From positions 62,090,150 to 62,154,149 of the forward strand of contig NC_088866.1 of the NCBI RefSeq assembly GCF_032884065.1: a stretch of DNA of 64,000 nt, read 5' to 3'. The position numbers and the translations under genes were made by a program. The notes beneath the pieces were generated by a model. That model was given only the letters and a program-made list of their open reading frames with translations. It did not search any database and had not been told where the DNA came from. Shown here piece after piece: positions 1 to 57,780 of this stretch. How positions within the stretch are numbered: position 1 is the first letter of the stretch; every line of letters starts with the position of its first letter. This stretch comes from Artemia franciscana (Eukaryota > Arthropoda > Branchiopoda > Anostraca > Artemiidae).

Positions 1-770
1 CTTAATTAAAACTACCTCACTTGTCTCTGAATTCTGTTTTGAAGAACCAATGATAGGTAAACCAACTAGGGAATTTTGCAAGCCCCTCAACAACAAAGAT
101 GGCCATGGCCTAACAGCCAAATGCTATTTTTAAGCCTCTAAATTGTCTCAGACTTTCAATTCGATTCTTTCCTTGAATTTGTACATAAAAATTGGAGTTG
201 TTAACCCTTTGAAACCTTTTTCGGTATATATCTCATATAGAATCTCGAAACTTATCATGTAATTATTTCTAGCCTAATTGGTTTTATAAAGCTATCTGTC
301 ACTTTTCATAATCATACTATTATAGATGGACCATACTGAAATTGAAAAATAGTTATACCGATATAAGAAGTATATAGCCCCTCACAATTGAAGACGACGG
401 TCGTCGTCTAACAATCAATTCAACTAAAACTTGTTCACTTGTCTCTGAGTTCTGCCTTTCCAATACTTTTGACGAGATATAAGATAAAATAACGTACAGA
501 AGTTTCTAGCAATTTAACCAAGAAAATAACCAGCCTACTTTTACTTGCACGTCCCTCTGTAGCAGACACGAAAATAAATTTTCCATATAGTTTCACAAAC
601 ATCAAAAGTAAGTAACAGGCAGACCAGTAGCAAAAGATGCCAACCCGTCAGCGCAAAGATGACCGAGGCATAACAGTCAGTTGCAACTTACAATTGTGTC
701 CCTTGTATTACACCTTGAACCTTTTTTCCCTTTTTCTTTAACATATACCACTGCACTAAAGCTGTAAACC
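1..770. repeat. degenerate direct repeat field
   Basis: Related phrases recur at about 1-190, 420-480 and 640-770: CACTTGTCTCTGA followed by ATTCTG/GTTCTG, and CAAAGATGGCC / CAAAGATGACC followed by GGCNTAACAG. Units are diverged and about 300-400 bp apart. The left edge is cut by the window. No coding frame is seen. Confidence 0.4.
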
Positions 771-3700
771 CTTCCTAGTTTTAGAATTTAAAAAAAAATG
801 GTGTCATATACGCTGATCAAATCATCAAGGACTATCGATCAATGTTGAAAAAAGGAATCTATCTGTCTTCATTCAAAATTTGATCTTCTTGCCATGGACC
901 AGCTTTCTAGCATCACTACTTAGAAAGGAGCAAAGGGACGGCTCCAATTCTTTGGTAACCGTCGCATATCTTAAACACTTTTTGATTTTAGTTTATTTTA
1001 ATGTGAACCTGGGGACTGCATGCTTGCCAGCTAGAACCCAGCTTTCCACTCAAAATTAGAAACATGGGTCAATACAAAGAAAGCTCGGCTGCATAACTTC
1101 AGACAGTACTCATAAACATAGACTATAAAACTCCACTCTAACTCACACATTCTAGGGCCTGGCTCAATTGCTAGCAAAACCATTCATTTTGGCCTAAGAA
1201 GAGAATTATAGACAGCTTTCCAAAGTATAATGTCGTTGATTAATCCGGCCTAAATTTCACGCTTTATGTAAAAACTTTTGAGATTAGACCCTTACTACTT
1301 TTCAGCAATAATTTGAAATCGCCCCAAGAGGAAAAAAACAGTACATAACTAAAATGTTGCTCCTACAACACAGCATATATTACCAAACTTCATTACCAAG
1401 ATTGAGTAAATAGAACTATTTCAAATAAGCAAAAAAAATTCTAATTTCACATGAAAGAATTACCTTCGAACACATTGTTTAAGAAAGCAGAATAATAAAT
1501 GGAAGATAGTTCATTGAGCTCAAACTACCAAAATGCTGAATAATAAATAATGCAGTTGGAAATCAAATTTCTCGAGTAAAACTAATACAAATAATTCAGA
1601 TAAAAACACACATATTTTCATTTTATGTGTTTCACAATAAATCAGGTAATTATGTAGTACCATCATATACAAACTTGACTAACACATGTTGAATAGCTCA
1701 AGTACTATCTTAATTGAATTTTTAAAAAAGTTAATAAGTTTTTTTTATGAAAACACTGAATTATACACTGGGATCGTTTCAAAAATCAGTGGAGTTTTAA
1801 TCGATTACGATTCACTTACCCATCACTACAATTTACGCATAAATTATGATTGACAGCGGAATACCACCGCTTAGATTTATTATATAGCATACAAAGCGGT
1901 CTAAAAGCACTGGATAGTAAATAATGTTCTTATTTATTTTGAGACAAAACATACATTAATTTATTTATTAATTTAATTTACATATTTGTTGCATATACAA
2001 TTAAATAGAAAACAGTTTAAGCACCTCGGGACTGACACAACCTACTCTATGTAATTACTTTTTTACCACCCTACACAGAATTGTATTAACTGGTCTTTCA
2101 ATCAGAGGTATTAGCACGCTTTCTTGACAGCATCACACAATTTTAGTACCATTTATTCATTGTTATATTTTAGTTTAACAATTCAAACTACTCCTTGAAT
2201 GTTTAACGAAATAAGGGTTTCGCCGTTGTAGTTATCTCTCATTTTCCTTAAAAGTCTAATTTTCTCATTTTCATTCTCATTTTCATCTCACAAAAGTGTG
2301 GTTCTACAATATTTTCTATTTCAGTAGAGTTTTCAAATTGGTTTACAAAAGCAGGGTACTGCTCTAGCACATTTCGAAATTCTGTAATAATGTTTTTTAT
2401 TTTGTCTCATGCTTTCATGGTTAGTTATGTTAATAATCATTAAGAATCATACCTCCTGTGATTATTAAATTCAAAGCTGTTTTAAGTTTTAAAGAATAAA
2501 GGTAGTTGTGATTACCAAATCTATATTGGTAAGAGCTTAGGATTCATCCTTTATGTCTTAAAACATAACTATCAATGAACCGTCTCTGTTTATACTCACA
2601 GTGAAATCTTTAAGATTTAAATAGTTTATTTTGATGTTCTCTTAATAGTTTATTTTAGTGTCGGGGTAAAAAGATGAGGGGTTTGTCTTTAATTTCCATT
2701 GCTGGGACTGTCTTGGAGTTTTTAATTATTTCAGGAGGACTCATGGAGGCCTTTTTGCGTTAAACTTAAAAGGTTCTATTTTATTTTATTTTTTTAGGCG
2801 AAACATATTTTTAAAATAAATGTTCAAGAATGTTCACATAACAGGAGTCATGATGCTTTCTGCCCCAAAGAAGACCAAACATTATTTAGGATTTCAACTC
2901 CTGTCATTAAAAATCTCCATTCGCTTCATTTTTTTTTATTCTTACAATCGATGCATGATAAAACTATATCAACTAAAAATTGAACAGCAATTAATTAAAA
3001 AAAAAATACCAAGAAATTTTTTTAAGCACAAGTAAAGAGCCTTAATAAACCTAGAACAAGCAAAAATGACCAAGAATGAAAAACACAATTATAAATTGAA
3101 AATGAAAATAAACACGAAACTGAAAAAAGAATTGAATTTCATGCTTTTGGATTTTATTTGCATTTAGGTAAATTTGAATTTTCTTTGTTTATAGCGTTGA
3201 AGACGCCTTTTTTTTGTACAGGCGAAATATCCACGTCGTTTATTCTTTTTCTTCTACAGGCCGTAGTCCCATTTGTTTTCTTCTTCTGGATATTTCTTTT
3301 TTTCTTTGCTTTTGTTCTTAAAAAATTTCAGCAGATTAATCATACACGATTTTTTCTTATCAACCTTCAAAATATACAAACGTTAGCAAGCATATAATGA
3401 TTAAAATATATTTAGGGTGCCAAAGGGTATGAAAGCGACAATTCGGTTGGAATAGGGGGTGGGATTCCAAGTCCAGGCCTCCATCAGGTCCAGCTTAAAT
3501 CATGAACCCCTAAGTTTTAGCACTGGTCATCTGAAATACAAGTTAGCACTCGGTAATCGTCTTAAGGAAATATTAAATACGACACTATGATAATAAAGAA
3601 GAAGCAAATTTATAATTATATTTTATTACATCATTACTACAAAAACATATTTTGTACAAGTCTAAACACATTAGAGATGAATTTCCGTGGCACTACATTA

Positions 3701-4540
3701 CCTATAGAATGGAAGTCTATGAAGAGCCATAATTATGTCTGCTAGCGACTCCACATTCTTCAAAAATCGCTTCACAGCTAATATTCATACTGAAAAGCTC
3801 TAGCTGATTGTCCTTTGGGAATCGGAGAAACCAGCACTTCGAGTCTTGAACGATTGATCGATCCCCAAAGAACCAAAGAGAATTATCTTCAGTAATGGCA
3901 CGAATTAAACAGTAAAAAATCAAGGAATTACAAATAAACTTTCCGCTTGCAATTACCATCATTAAAAAAAAAAAACTACGATTAAATAGTCTCAAAAATA
4001 CAGAAGCAAGTAAAAAGTCTGAGATAAGCACGTTTTTATATCAATAGCAGTTAAAGCTGCAGTTTTTAGCAATACAAAATGCTCTAAATGGATAGAATCC
4101 AGTGACAGAGAAAGGTGCCCCAAACATACAATGCAAAATGGAATGAACACCAAAATGTTTACATATCTCGACATAACCAAGTAGGTCAGGGTCTGACTGA
4201 TTTATATTTAATCAATTTTGATTTTTATATTAATATATAGTATGTGTAGTTGATTTAAATTTATTCATTAGAAAACAGATTATTCTACCTTGGCAAATGA
4301 CTGCTGTCCCATGCCTTAAACAAGCAATTATAGCACCGTCATTTTCCTGTCCTCTCATAGTTGCAACTAACAGACCTAAAATCGACGCCTTAATCGTACA
4401 TACAAACTCAAAAATATCCTTTTTATTATCTAGGCTCTGATAGCATGCCCCCAGGAAAAAATTCCAGTCTATAAAAGCAGAGGAAAATACCTTTTAACCC
4501 GTCTTAGACCCATCCAACTGGACATATTGTAAATTGAGAC
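770..4540. other. AT-rich intergenic DNA, nothing recognised
   Basis: This stretch lies beyond the probable 3' end of gamma-tubulin. Short open frames occur on both strands (for example 2820-3035 and 3717-4031), but their composition is low-complexity and they resemble no family I know. Confidence 0.5.
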
Positions 4541-4544
4541 GCAT

Positions 4545-4617
4545 TTTATTATCTTTGTCATCTCTCCTCAGTTCTACTCCCATCAAGTCTGTTAAAGTAA
4601 CTAAGTTACATTTTATT
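4545..4617 (-). promoter_or_regulatory. candidate polyadenylation signals for gamma-tubulin
   Basis: Two AATAAA hexamers on the minus strand (TTTATT on plus at 4612-4617 and 4545-4550) lie about 300 and 370 nt past the stop codon. In DNA this AT-rich such hexamers are common, so assignment is tentative. Confidence 0.25.
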
Positions 4618-4830
4618 TTCTTGGACTAATCCAGCCCTACACCCCCTTCTCAACTTCCATCAAGTCTATGAAAGCAAAAGAGCATGACATCAGCTGTGCA
4701 AACAAGCACATTAGCAAAATGTAATTATTTGATATTGATTGCATTAACCAATTCCCTGTCTTCTACTTTCATCAAGTCTATGATAGTAAGGGAGTATGAC
4801 ACCAACTGAGTAAACAAGCCAAGTAATAAG
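4565..4830. repeat. three diverged tandem units (~110 bp)
   Basis: The phrase CATCAAGTCTRT recurs near 4580, 4655 and 4765, the last two followed by GAAAGCAAAAGAGCATGACA-like text and then CAAACAAGC. It lies in the likely 3' UTR or 3' flank of gamma-tubulin. Confidence 0.5.
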
Positions 4831-4915
4831 ACTATGGCAAATTACACAAAAAAAAACTCAGCCCAAGAAACGAGAACAAAAAGATTGTACACCGTGATGT
4901 TTTTAAGGTATTGCA

Positions 4916-49857
<44,942 letters not shown>

Positions 49858-50169
49858 TTTGAAAAAATTCAGGTAACTTAAAGCGAATATGGCAACTGAA
49901 ATGGGAACAAAAGGACTAACATTTAAAAACCATGTGAAAGAAAATAGGTCAAAATGGGAGCTTAAAGAGGCAGGGTAAGAGAAAATGCTAATAAGGAATG
50001 TGAAACAAATAAGATCCATGAAAAAAAGAATGCAATAGCAGGGAAATTAAAATATGACATAAAGTGATAACACAAAAAAGTCGATCAATAAAAACTATAA
50101 GCTGCAGAAAAGAAAAAACAGAAAAACACAGGAAAAGGAAACAGTAATGGTTCTAGACTAGTACAATTT
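49858..50169. other. 5' flank of gamma-tubulin
   Basis: About 310 bp between the start codon and the first LINE sequence, purine-rich on the plus strand. It presumably holds 5' UTR and promoter, but I see no convincing TATA box, initiator or other element. Confidence 0.4.
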
Positions 50170-50999
50170 TGTAAGTATAACAACCTTGGTTTAGCTAATA
50201 CAGAATTTGGTCACAAAATGGCCCACAAGTTAGCATGGTATCCACAAGATGATAAGACATCTAACTTGATTATGCTATTGGAAACCGAAGACTGGCAGGA
50301 TCGACACACGATACTAGGGTATATAGGGGTGCTGTTATTGATGTTAAAAGTAAAGATCGCCATCTAGTAATGTCTAGGGTTAATTTAAAGCCGAAATTTA
50401 GGAAGAGTAACTACCATTTGGGAAGTTATGACGTTGGCAGACTCCAGAATGAGGACTTGAGAGAAACTTCCCAGGAACAGTTGAATATTAAACCGGAGAT
50501 TTTAAAATTTGACAATGTAGAAAATGGATGGAATAATTTTAGGAAAATAGTTCGTGAAGTCACTGACGGTGTTTTAGGCAAGAGAGTTAGAAATGCAGCT
50601 AGTAGTAAAAATGCTTTATGTTTAATAGACAGGAGAAGGGGTTTATTATTTGACTCAAATTATTTGAGTGGCAAATCATATGAAAATAAGAGGTATGTAA
50701 AGAAAGTGCAGAAAGCATTAAAACGTGAATTGAGGAGGTGTCAAGTGGAAGTCATGGACAAAATTGCCAAAAATCTGGACAATGTAGCCAAACGGCTTAA
50801 TAGTAAAATTTTGGACTGGCATGTTCATAAACTGAGAGGGAACAGACGATCTGAACTTGTTCCAGTTAAAAATAGGGATGGGGCCCCAATTAGTGAGGAA
50901 GAAAGAGTTAAAGAGAGGTGGGCAGAACATTTTGAAAATACAATAAACCTTGTCAGAGTTACAGGAAAAGATATAAACAAGAGATAAGAGCTCATAAGG

Positions 51000-52861
51000 C
51001 ACTTGTGACGACGCCAGAAGAGCCAAGAGCCCATATGGTACGAGCTCTAACAAAATTCTAAGAATCAATAGATTGATTTAAAAGGAAAATCAGAGGCTTA
51101 ATGCCGGTCCGGATTTAAAATAAGAGCTCTGAGTCACGATGTCCTTCTAACTATCAAAATTCATTAAGATCCAATCACCCACTCGTAAGTTATAAATACC
51201 TCATTTTTTCTAATTTTTCCTCTCCCTTCAGCCCCTCCAGATGGTCGAATAAGGGAAAACGACTTTATCAAGTCAATTTGTGCAGTTCCCTGACACGCCT
51301 ACCAATTTTCATCGTCCTAGCACGTCCAGAAGTACCTAACTCGCCAAGCACTGAACCCTACCCCCTAACACCCCCAAAGAGAGCGAATCCAGTACGGTCA
51401 CGTCAATCACGTATCTACGACATTTGCTTATTCTATACGCCAAGCTACATCCCGATTCCTTCTCTCTAAGCGTTTTCCAAAATTTCCGATTTCCCCCTCC
51501 AACTCCCCCCAATGTCAACAGATCTGGTCAGGAATTTAACTAAGAGTTCTGATACATGAGTTCCTTCTAAATATCGAATATCATTAAGATCCGGTCACCG
51601 TTCTTAAGTTAAAAATACCTCAATTTTTCTAATTTTTCCAAATTAACACCCCCCAGGTCCTCCAAAGAGAACGGATCCGTTCTAATTATGTCAATCATGT
51701 ATCTAAAGCTTGTGCTTATTCTTCCCATCAAGTTCCATCCCGATCTCTTCACTATAAGCGTTTTCCAAGATTTCCGTTTCCCCCCTCCAACTCCCTGTCC
51801 CCGGATCCAATTCGAGTCGAAAATGGAGCATCTGAGACGCAAGATCCTTCTATATATCAAGTTTTATTAAGATCCGATGACCTATTCTTAAGATAAATAT
51901 AGCCTACCCCAATTTTCACGTTTTGCAAGAATTACGGTTTCCCCTCCAACTCCCCCCAATGTCACAGGATCTGGTCGGAATCCAAAATAAGAGCTCTAAA
52001 GCGCAAAATCCTTCTAAATATCAATTTTCATTAAGATCTGATCACCCGTTCGTAAGTTACAAATACCTCATTTTTTCTAATTTTTTCGAATTACCCTCCC
52101 TCCTCTTAACACCACCAAAGAGAGCAGATCCGGTCTGGTTATGTCAGTCACGTATCTTGGACTTGTTTTTATTCTTCCCACCCAGTTTCATCCTGATCTC
52201 TCCGCTTTAAGTATTTTTTGTAAGATTTCCGGTCCCCCCCCAAATGCCTCCCCCAACGACGCTGGATCCGGTTGGGATTTAAAATAAGAGATCTGAGTTA
52301 CGAGGTCCTTCTAAATATGAAGTTTCATGAAGATCCGATTACTCCTTCGTAAGTTAAAAATACCTCATTTTTTTTTCTAATTTTTCATAATTATCCCCCC
52401 CAACTCCCCCGAAGAGCGGATTCGTTCCGATTATATCAATCACGTATCTAGGACTTGTGATTATTTTTCCCACCAAGTTTCATCCCGATCCCTCCACTCT
52501 AAGAGTTTTCCAAGATTTTAGGTTCCCCCCTCAATTCCCCCCACTGTCACCAGATCCAGTCGGGATTTAAAATAAGAGCTCTGAGACACGATATCCTTTT
52601 AAACTTCAAATTTCAATAAGATCCCATCACCCGTTCGTAAGTTAAAAATACTTCATTTTTTCTATTTTTTTCCGAATTAACCCCCCCCCCCCAGATGGTC
52701 AAATCAGGAAAATTTATTTCTAATTTAATCTGGTCCGGTCCCTGATACGCCTGCCAACTTTCATCGTCCTAGCTTACCTGGAAGTGCCTAAAGTAGCAAA
52801 ACCAGGACAGACCGACAGACAGAATTTGCGATCGCTATATGTCACTTGGTTAATACCAAGT
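51000..52861. mobile_element. inserted element carrying a ~300 bp tandem array
   Basis: Begins near AAGGCACTTGTGACG and ends with the hairpin CACTTGGT-TAAT-ACCAAGTG then CCATAAA, so GGCACTTG is inverted at the two ends. Inside, about six diverged units share AAATAAGAGCTCTGAG, AAATTTCATTAAGATCCGAT, CACCCGTTCGTAAGTTAAAA and TTTTCCAAGATTTCCG. The anchor lies near 51161, 51570, 51870, 52028, 52327 and 52610. LINE coding sequence resumes directly after it, which shows insertion. It looks like a non-autonomous DNA element with internal repeats. Confidence 0.65.
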
Positions 52862-53035
52862 GCCATAAAAAATAAGGAAAAAGTTTGTGGCACTTTGGAT
52901 GTGAAGGAAGATTTGTTTTGTGAGGAATAATTTGTGACAGTACAAAAAGGATTAAAAACCAATAAGGCTCCAGGTGTTGTTAGCGTAGTAAATGAGTCTC
53001 TTAGAATAAGGTCTTTCTTAAAATTAAATAAAAAA

Positions 53036-53897
53036 ACAAGTTTTTTAACTGAAAGTAAGGAGCGACATTAAAACTTAAAACGAACAGAAATTAGTCTGTA
53101 TATGAAAGGAGTTGTCCCTTCCTCAACACCCCGCTCTTTACGCTAAAGTTTGATTATTTCTCTCAACTTTACTTTTTAAAACAGTAAAAAAAAATAGCAT
53201 AAAGAGCGTGGCGTTGAGGAAATATACATAACTTATGAATTAACTTACGTAACGAACTTCAATATTCGTATGTAATATCGTATAATTAGGTATATAAGGG
53301 GGTTCACCCCTTGTCAATACCTCGATCTTTACACTAAAGCTTAAATTTCGTCCCAAGTCCCAACATTACTATTTGTAAACACTGCTCAAAGTTTGTAACT
53401 TGCAGCCCCACCCATGGCGACTTTAGGGGAGTAAGTCGTCCCAAAAGACATAGTTATTAGGTTTTTGACTATGCTGAATAAAATGGATATCTCAGAATTT
53501 TGATCCGGTGACTTGGGGAAAAAATGAGCGTGGGGGGGGCCTAGGTGCCCTCCAATTTTTTGGTCACTTAAAAAGGGCACTAGAAATTTTAATTTATTTT
53601 AGAATGAGTCCTCTTGCGACATTCTAGGACCACTGGGTCGATACGATCATCCCTGGAAAAAAGATTCCATTACTTTTAGAGGGTGTTTTCCCCCTATTTT
53701 CTAAAATAAGACAAATTTTCTCAGGCTTGTAACTTTTGATGGGTAAAACTAAAATTGATGAAACTTATATATTTCAAATCAGCATTAAATGCAATTCTTC
53801 TGATGTAACTATTGGTATCAAAATTCCGTTTTTTAGAGTTTCAGTTAATATTGAGCCGGGTCGCTCCTTACTACAGTTCGTTACCACAAACTGTTTG
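53036..53897. mobile_element. inverted-repeat-ended non-coding element, copy B
   Basis: Same ends as copy A (ACAAGTTTTTTAACTGAAAG then TAAGGAGCGAC; GTCGCTCCTTAC plus hairpin ACAGTTCGTTACCACAAACT). Compared with copy A it lacks about 170 bp near 53660 and carries different text near 53220-53340. It is inserted into the LINE, so it is younger than that LINE. Confidence 0.75.
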
Positions 53898-55139
53898 TTA
53901 ATGTATGTTAATGGATGTGGCGACCAACTTTCGGTCTTACATTAATAACTGAGAAATGCATCAAACACCTTTAGTCCTCAACTTTGAAGATTATGAGCAA
54001 GCGTTTGATTCAGAATATAGAAGAGCTTTAGCGAAAGTCCTATCCTTGCAGGGTATAACAGTTAACACATTAAAGTGATATGTACGAGAATAATATTGCT
54101 TTGGTTAAGGTAGGAAATGAGGTTGGTAGTTGGTTTCCTGTTAAACCAGGAGTAAAGTACAGTTACGTCCTATCCACATTTATATGAATTATTTTAATGA
54201 ACTTTGTCCTAAGGAGCATGGCAAAGGCAATGGGAGAACTTTGAATCAAATGGGGAAGTAAAGCTCTCCTAGCCTTAGATGACATAAGCATTCTACAAGA
54301 AAATGTTAGCAAATTGAATGAGTTTTAGAGGTTTTGCGAGTTCAGGGTGCAAAAATAGATTTAAAAATCAAGGTCAAGATGACTACGTTGCTAAGGCTAA
54401 GAATAAGCGAAGGCGAAGAGGCAGTATTGGCTAACGAGAAGATCAATCAAGAGAAAAACTTCACTCACCTTGGGAGCGTTATTAATAAAGACAGTGGGTG
54501 CAGTAAAGATGTTAAAAAGTAGAATAGCCAAGACCCAGGGTGTTTTGTCACAGTTGAAAATAGTTTCTGAAGAATAGGAAGGAAAGTCTGTGAACCAACA
54601 AAAGGATATTGTAAGGTCCAGCGATGACAGTGGTAAATTACGATTCTGAAGCGTGTGCGCTCCAAAAAACGGAAGGGGAGTTGCTAAATGTTTAATGGTT
54701 TAATTATAGATGAGCTATAATGAGAAAAAGGATGAGATGGCTAGAACATGTTGTGCAGATGAAGGATGACAGACTGCCAAAGATTGTCCTTGTCAGCCAA
54801 CTGTCTAAGGCTGAACAAAAAGCTGGTTGTCCCCGTATGGGGTGGGAGGATGTCGTAAGGAAAAATTTAAGGGAAATGGTAACTTCTTAAGAGGATGTAA
54901 AGAGGAAGGCTTTGAACAGATTGGGATGAATGACGAGCGTGCGTAGCTGTGTTGGCCTCAGGCAGCTTGGTGCTGCAGTGAGTTGTTATTAGTAGTAGTA
55001 GTGTAATATCAGGCAAAAGGTTTCAGATTTTCGCGCTCTTACTTGCTCATCCCCTTTATAACACTAAATAATCACAATCTTAGAGAACTATTGGGTATAA
55101 CTGTAGTTTGAGTACTTTCTACTCTCTTAGAAAGCTATT

Positions 55140-55900
55140 GATTTAGGTGAATAAAAATTTCTGGGACAAATTTACAGTCGAAAGGATGGTCAAGAAAGAT
55201 GTTTTAAAGAAAACCCCTTCCCTCTCCCAGGCACTGACTTTTCATAGACTTGGAAAGTTCTTGCCCTAGGTAAACCACTGCTTTTTCACTTTAATGCAAA
55301 CTAAAGAAATGGGAATGAAAAAATACTTATATACCTCTTAGTATTGTAGCCTCTAATATCCACTTTAATGGTCAATTTCAACTTCAATAGTTTTGACAAA
55401 TTAAAACACTATTTAACTAACATTAAATTGCACTTGCTATTGGGCCAAGATGTCAGAGAACTTTCATGAATGGATTTACAGTCCAAAGTAAGGCCAAGGA
55501 AGGTGTTTTAAAGTAACCTCCTCCCCTTACCAGGGAACTAATTTTTCATGAATTAATTTTTTTTTACCCTAGGTAAATCACTGCTTTTTGTATATTAGTG
55601 TAAACCACAGAAAAGAGATGGAAAAAAAAATACTTGCATACCTCTCAATCCTATAGCCTTTAATTTTCACTAAAATAGCACAATTCTCAACTTCAACATT
55701 TTTGACAAATCAAAGCAAGGTTTAATTTACATTATATTCAACTTTCTAGCAAGGTAAGGTGCCAGAGGACTTTAATGAATGGATATACAATCCAAACTAA
55801 GGTCAAGGATGATGATTTAAGGTAACCTCCTCCCCTTTCTAGGGCACAGACTTCATAAACTTGGAAAGTTCTTGTGGTAGCTAAATCACTTATTTTTGAA
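55140..55900. repeat. tandem repeat, ~305 bp unit, 2.5 copies
   Basis: CTAGGTAAAYCACTGCTTTTT, TACCTCTYARTMYTRTAGCC, CAACTTCAAYATTTTTGACA and AACCTCCTCCCCTTWCCAGG recur with spacing of about 300-310 bp. No coding frame. Confidence 0.75.
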
Positions 55901-56320
55901 CATTAAAATTTAATCAAACACGTTTAGCAGGCCAAGAAATGCAATGGTTAGATTAGCATGAATATTGTAGCCAAATATATTGCTAATTATTCTAAATGCT
56001 CTGATAGCCAATAGCAGATCTTAATCACTGACACACCTGTTCAACTTGAGCTTTAATCTTAGAGAATGCTGCCCAATCCTGGGCTTTGGGTTGAAGTTAG
56101 AACCAAATGCCCATATCACAAAATCATGGACAAATTCAATCTAGGACAAGCATTGTGATGTAGAATAATATTGTTGATAATGATCTTACATATAACCAGA
56201 TATAAAAGAATTCCAAAAATTATATAACCTTCATATTTTCAATAGCCCTAAACTTCCCCTCCCACCAGCAATATAGAATTTGCTGTTGAGGTATTATTTT
56301 GGTGCTTGATCACTTTTAAA
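55900..56320. other. flanking DNA, nothing recognised
   Basis: No open frame, repeat or element that I can name. Confidence 0.5.
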
Positions 56321-56700
56321 GAAACATTCTAAAAACTACACTAAAATATTTCTAAAATACTTAGGCTACTTTGATCATTCTTAAAGGCTGCTTTGCTTCA
56401 CCCTATTCCCTACCCCCTATTGGACAAATATATAGCCCAAATAATATATACTCTTTTTATTTACAAAAGCTTGACTCTTATCTTCATATTAATTTCACAG
56501 CAAATGCTAAAAAAGCAACAGAAAGAAAAGTTACATAATTGAGAGTTTAGGCTACATATTTAACCACTAGGGAGGGGGTAAAGTGAATGAAAGCAACCTT
56601 TAAGAATGGTACAAGAAGTATTTTAGAATGTTTCAAAGCAGTGTTTAGAATTTTATAGTTTTAAAAGTGTTCATATGCTAGACTGATACCATTGTTAAAT
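56320..56700. mobile_element. fold-back (inverted-repeat) element 1
   Basis: The reverse complement of about 56320-56470 (GGGCTATATATTTGTCCA, TAGGGGGTAGGG, GAAGCAAAGCAGCCTTTAAG) matches the plus strand at about 56545-56690 (AGGCTACATATTTAACCA, AGGGAGGGGGTA, GAAAGCAACCTTTAAG). Two arms of ~140 bp with a ~75-bp spacer; MITE-like. No coding capacity. Confidence 0.65.
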
Positions 56701-57002
56701 TAAAAGAAGAAAAGAGTGTGCACAACAGAAAGTATTAAGAGAATATATAATTTGGGCTAAAAATTTTGGTACCAGGGGATACTAGTAGCTCCACAGAAGA
56801 AACATGTTAAGTAGTACCATTAGATTTCTTATTTTGAGCTCTTAAATAACATCATATTTGCATTTCTGACGATGCACTCTTCAATGGTCACAGGCACAAA
56901 CATACGGAATAATATATTTCCCTATTAGTTTGTATCTCTTGATGCTTTATATTTCCTTGCAAGGTGGGACTAGCTGTATTCTTGACCTGGGAAAAGCATT
57001 AA

Positions 57003-57003
<1 letters not shown>

Positions 57004-57062
<59 letters not shown>
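57004..57062. repeat. (AT)n microsatellite
   Basis: About 58 bp of AT dinucleotide between the two fold-back elements. Confidence 0.95.
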
Positions 57063-57066
<4 letters not shown>

Positions 57067-57399
57067 TTGGAAAAAGGATCAAATAAGGAATCTAAGGGCA
57101 CTAATTTGGTTTATTAACATGTTTCCTTCTTTCAAGCTACTAATATTCCCAGTTACCTATATTTAACCATTAAGCGGGGGGGGGGGTGAGTAGGAGTAAG
57201 GCAAAGAAAATTAACATTTAGGAGCAAAATAAGTAAATATTTTAGCATATTTTAAATTACATGCTTGTGAAATTGTACATACTGTGGAAGATACAGGTAA
57301 AGAGTAGTAACTAGCAGTTACCTTGTAAATAACTACTAGAAGTAGCAATTCTACTCTCCATAAACAAACATAATAAAAGTCTGGACACTACTTCAAAAT

Positions 57400-57780
57400 G
57401 TGTAAGTATTCTAGAATACTTACTTATGCCATTCCTAAATAAAATTAGCTTCACTTCACAACCCAACTCTCCCCCCTCCATAATGAACAAATATAACCTA
57501 TAGCCAGAATTATATATACTCATTGCAGTTTCAATAGTGCGACTGTTTTTTTTTTCTTCCCTACTGCTTGTTTACTGTTTTCTGTCAAGTTAACGATAAT
57601 AATAATAGTTGTGTCATTGAAAAAAATGATGAGTACATATAATTTGGGCTGTATATTTGTACAAAATGGGGGGGAGGGACATAAAGTGTAGCAAACTGAA
57701 TTCAGGAATGTTTTAAGTAAGTATTTAAAATGTTTTAGTGGTTTTTATGGAGTGGAAGTGCTAAACTAATACAAGGTAAA
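57400..57780. mobile_element. fold-back (inverted-repeat) element 2
   Basis: Same family as element 1. The minus arm at about 57400-57525 (GTATATATAATTCTGGCTAT, AATGGCATAAGTAAGTATT on the minus strand) pairs with the plus arm at about 57630-57735 (GTACATATAATTTGGGCTGT, AATGTTTTAAGTAAGTATT). A lone plus-oriented arm lies at about 57170-57265. Confidence 0.65.

Larger units (their letters stand above)
50170..55010 (+). mobile_element. LINE (RTE-like), degenerate, host to two insertions
   Basis: Three LINE blocks in order. Block 1, 50170-50990: endonuclease end (FGHKMAHKLAWYPQD) then a 205-codon frame, MSRVNLKPKFRKSNY to DGAPISEEERVKERWAEHFE. Block 2, 52862-53035: KVCGTLDVKEDLFCEE, stop, KGLKTNKAPGVVSVVNES. 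Block 3, 53898-55010: HQTPLVLNFEDYEQAFDSEY, IKVKMTTLLRLRISEGEE, FTHLGSVINKDSGCSKDV, RWLEHVVQMKDDRLPKIVL, CVGLRQLGAAVS, then an AGTAGTAGTAG tail. A tandem-array element (51000-52861) and an inverted-repeat element (53036-53897) separate the blocks. About 80 residues of RT fingers are missing at the second gap. Many stops; inactive. Confidence 0.8.
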
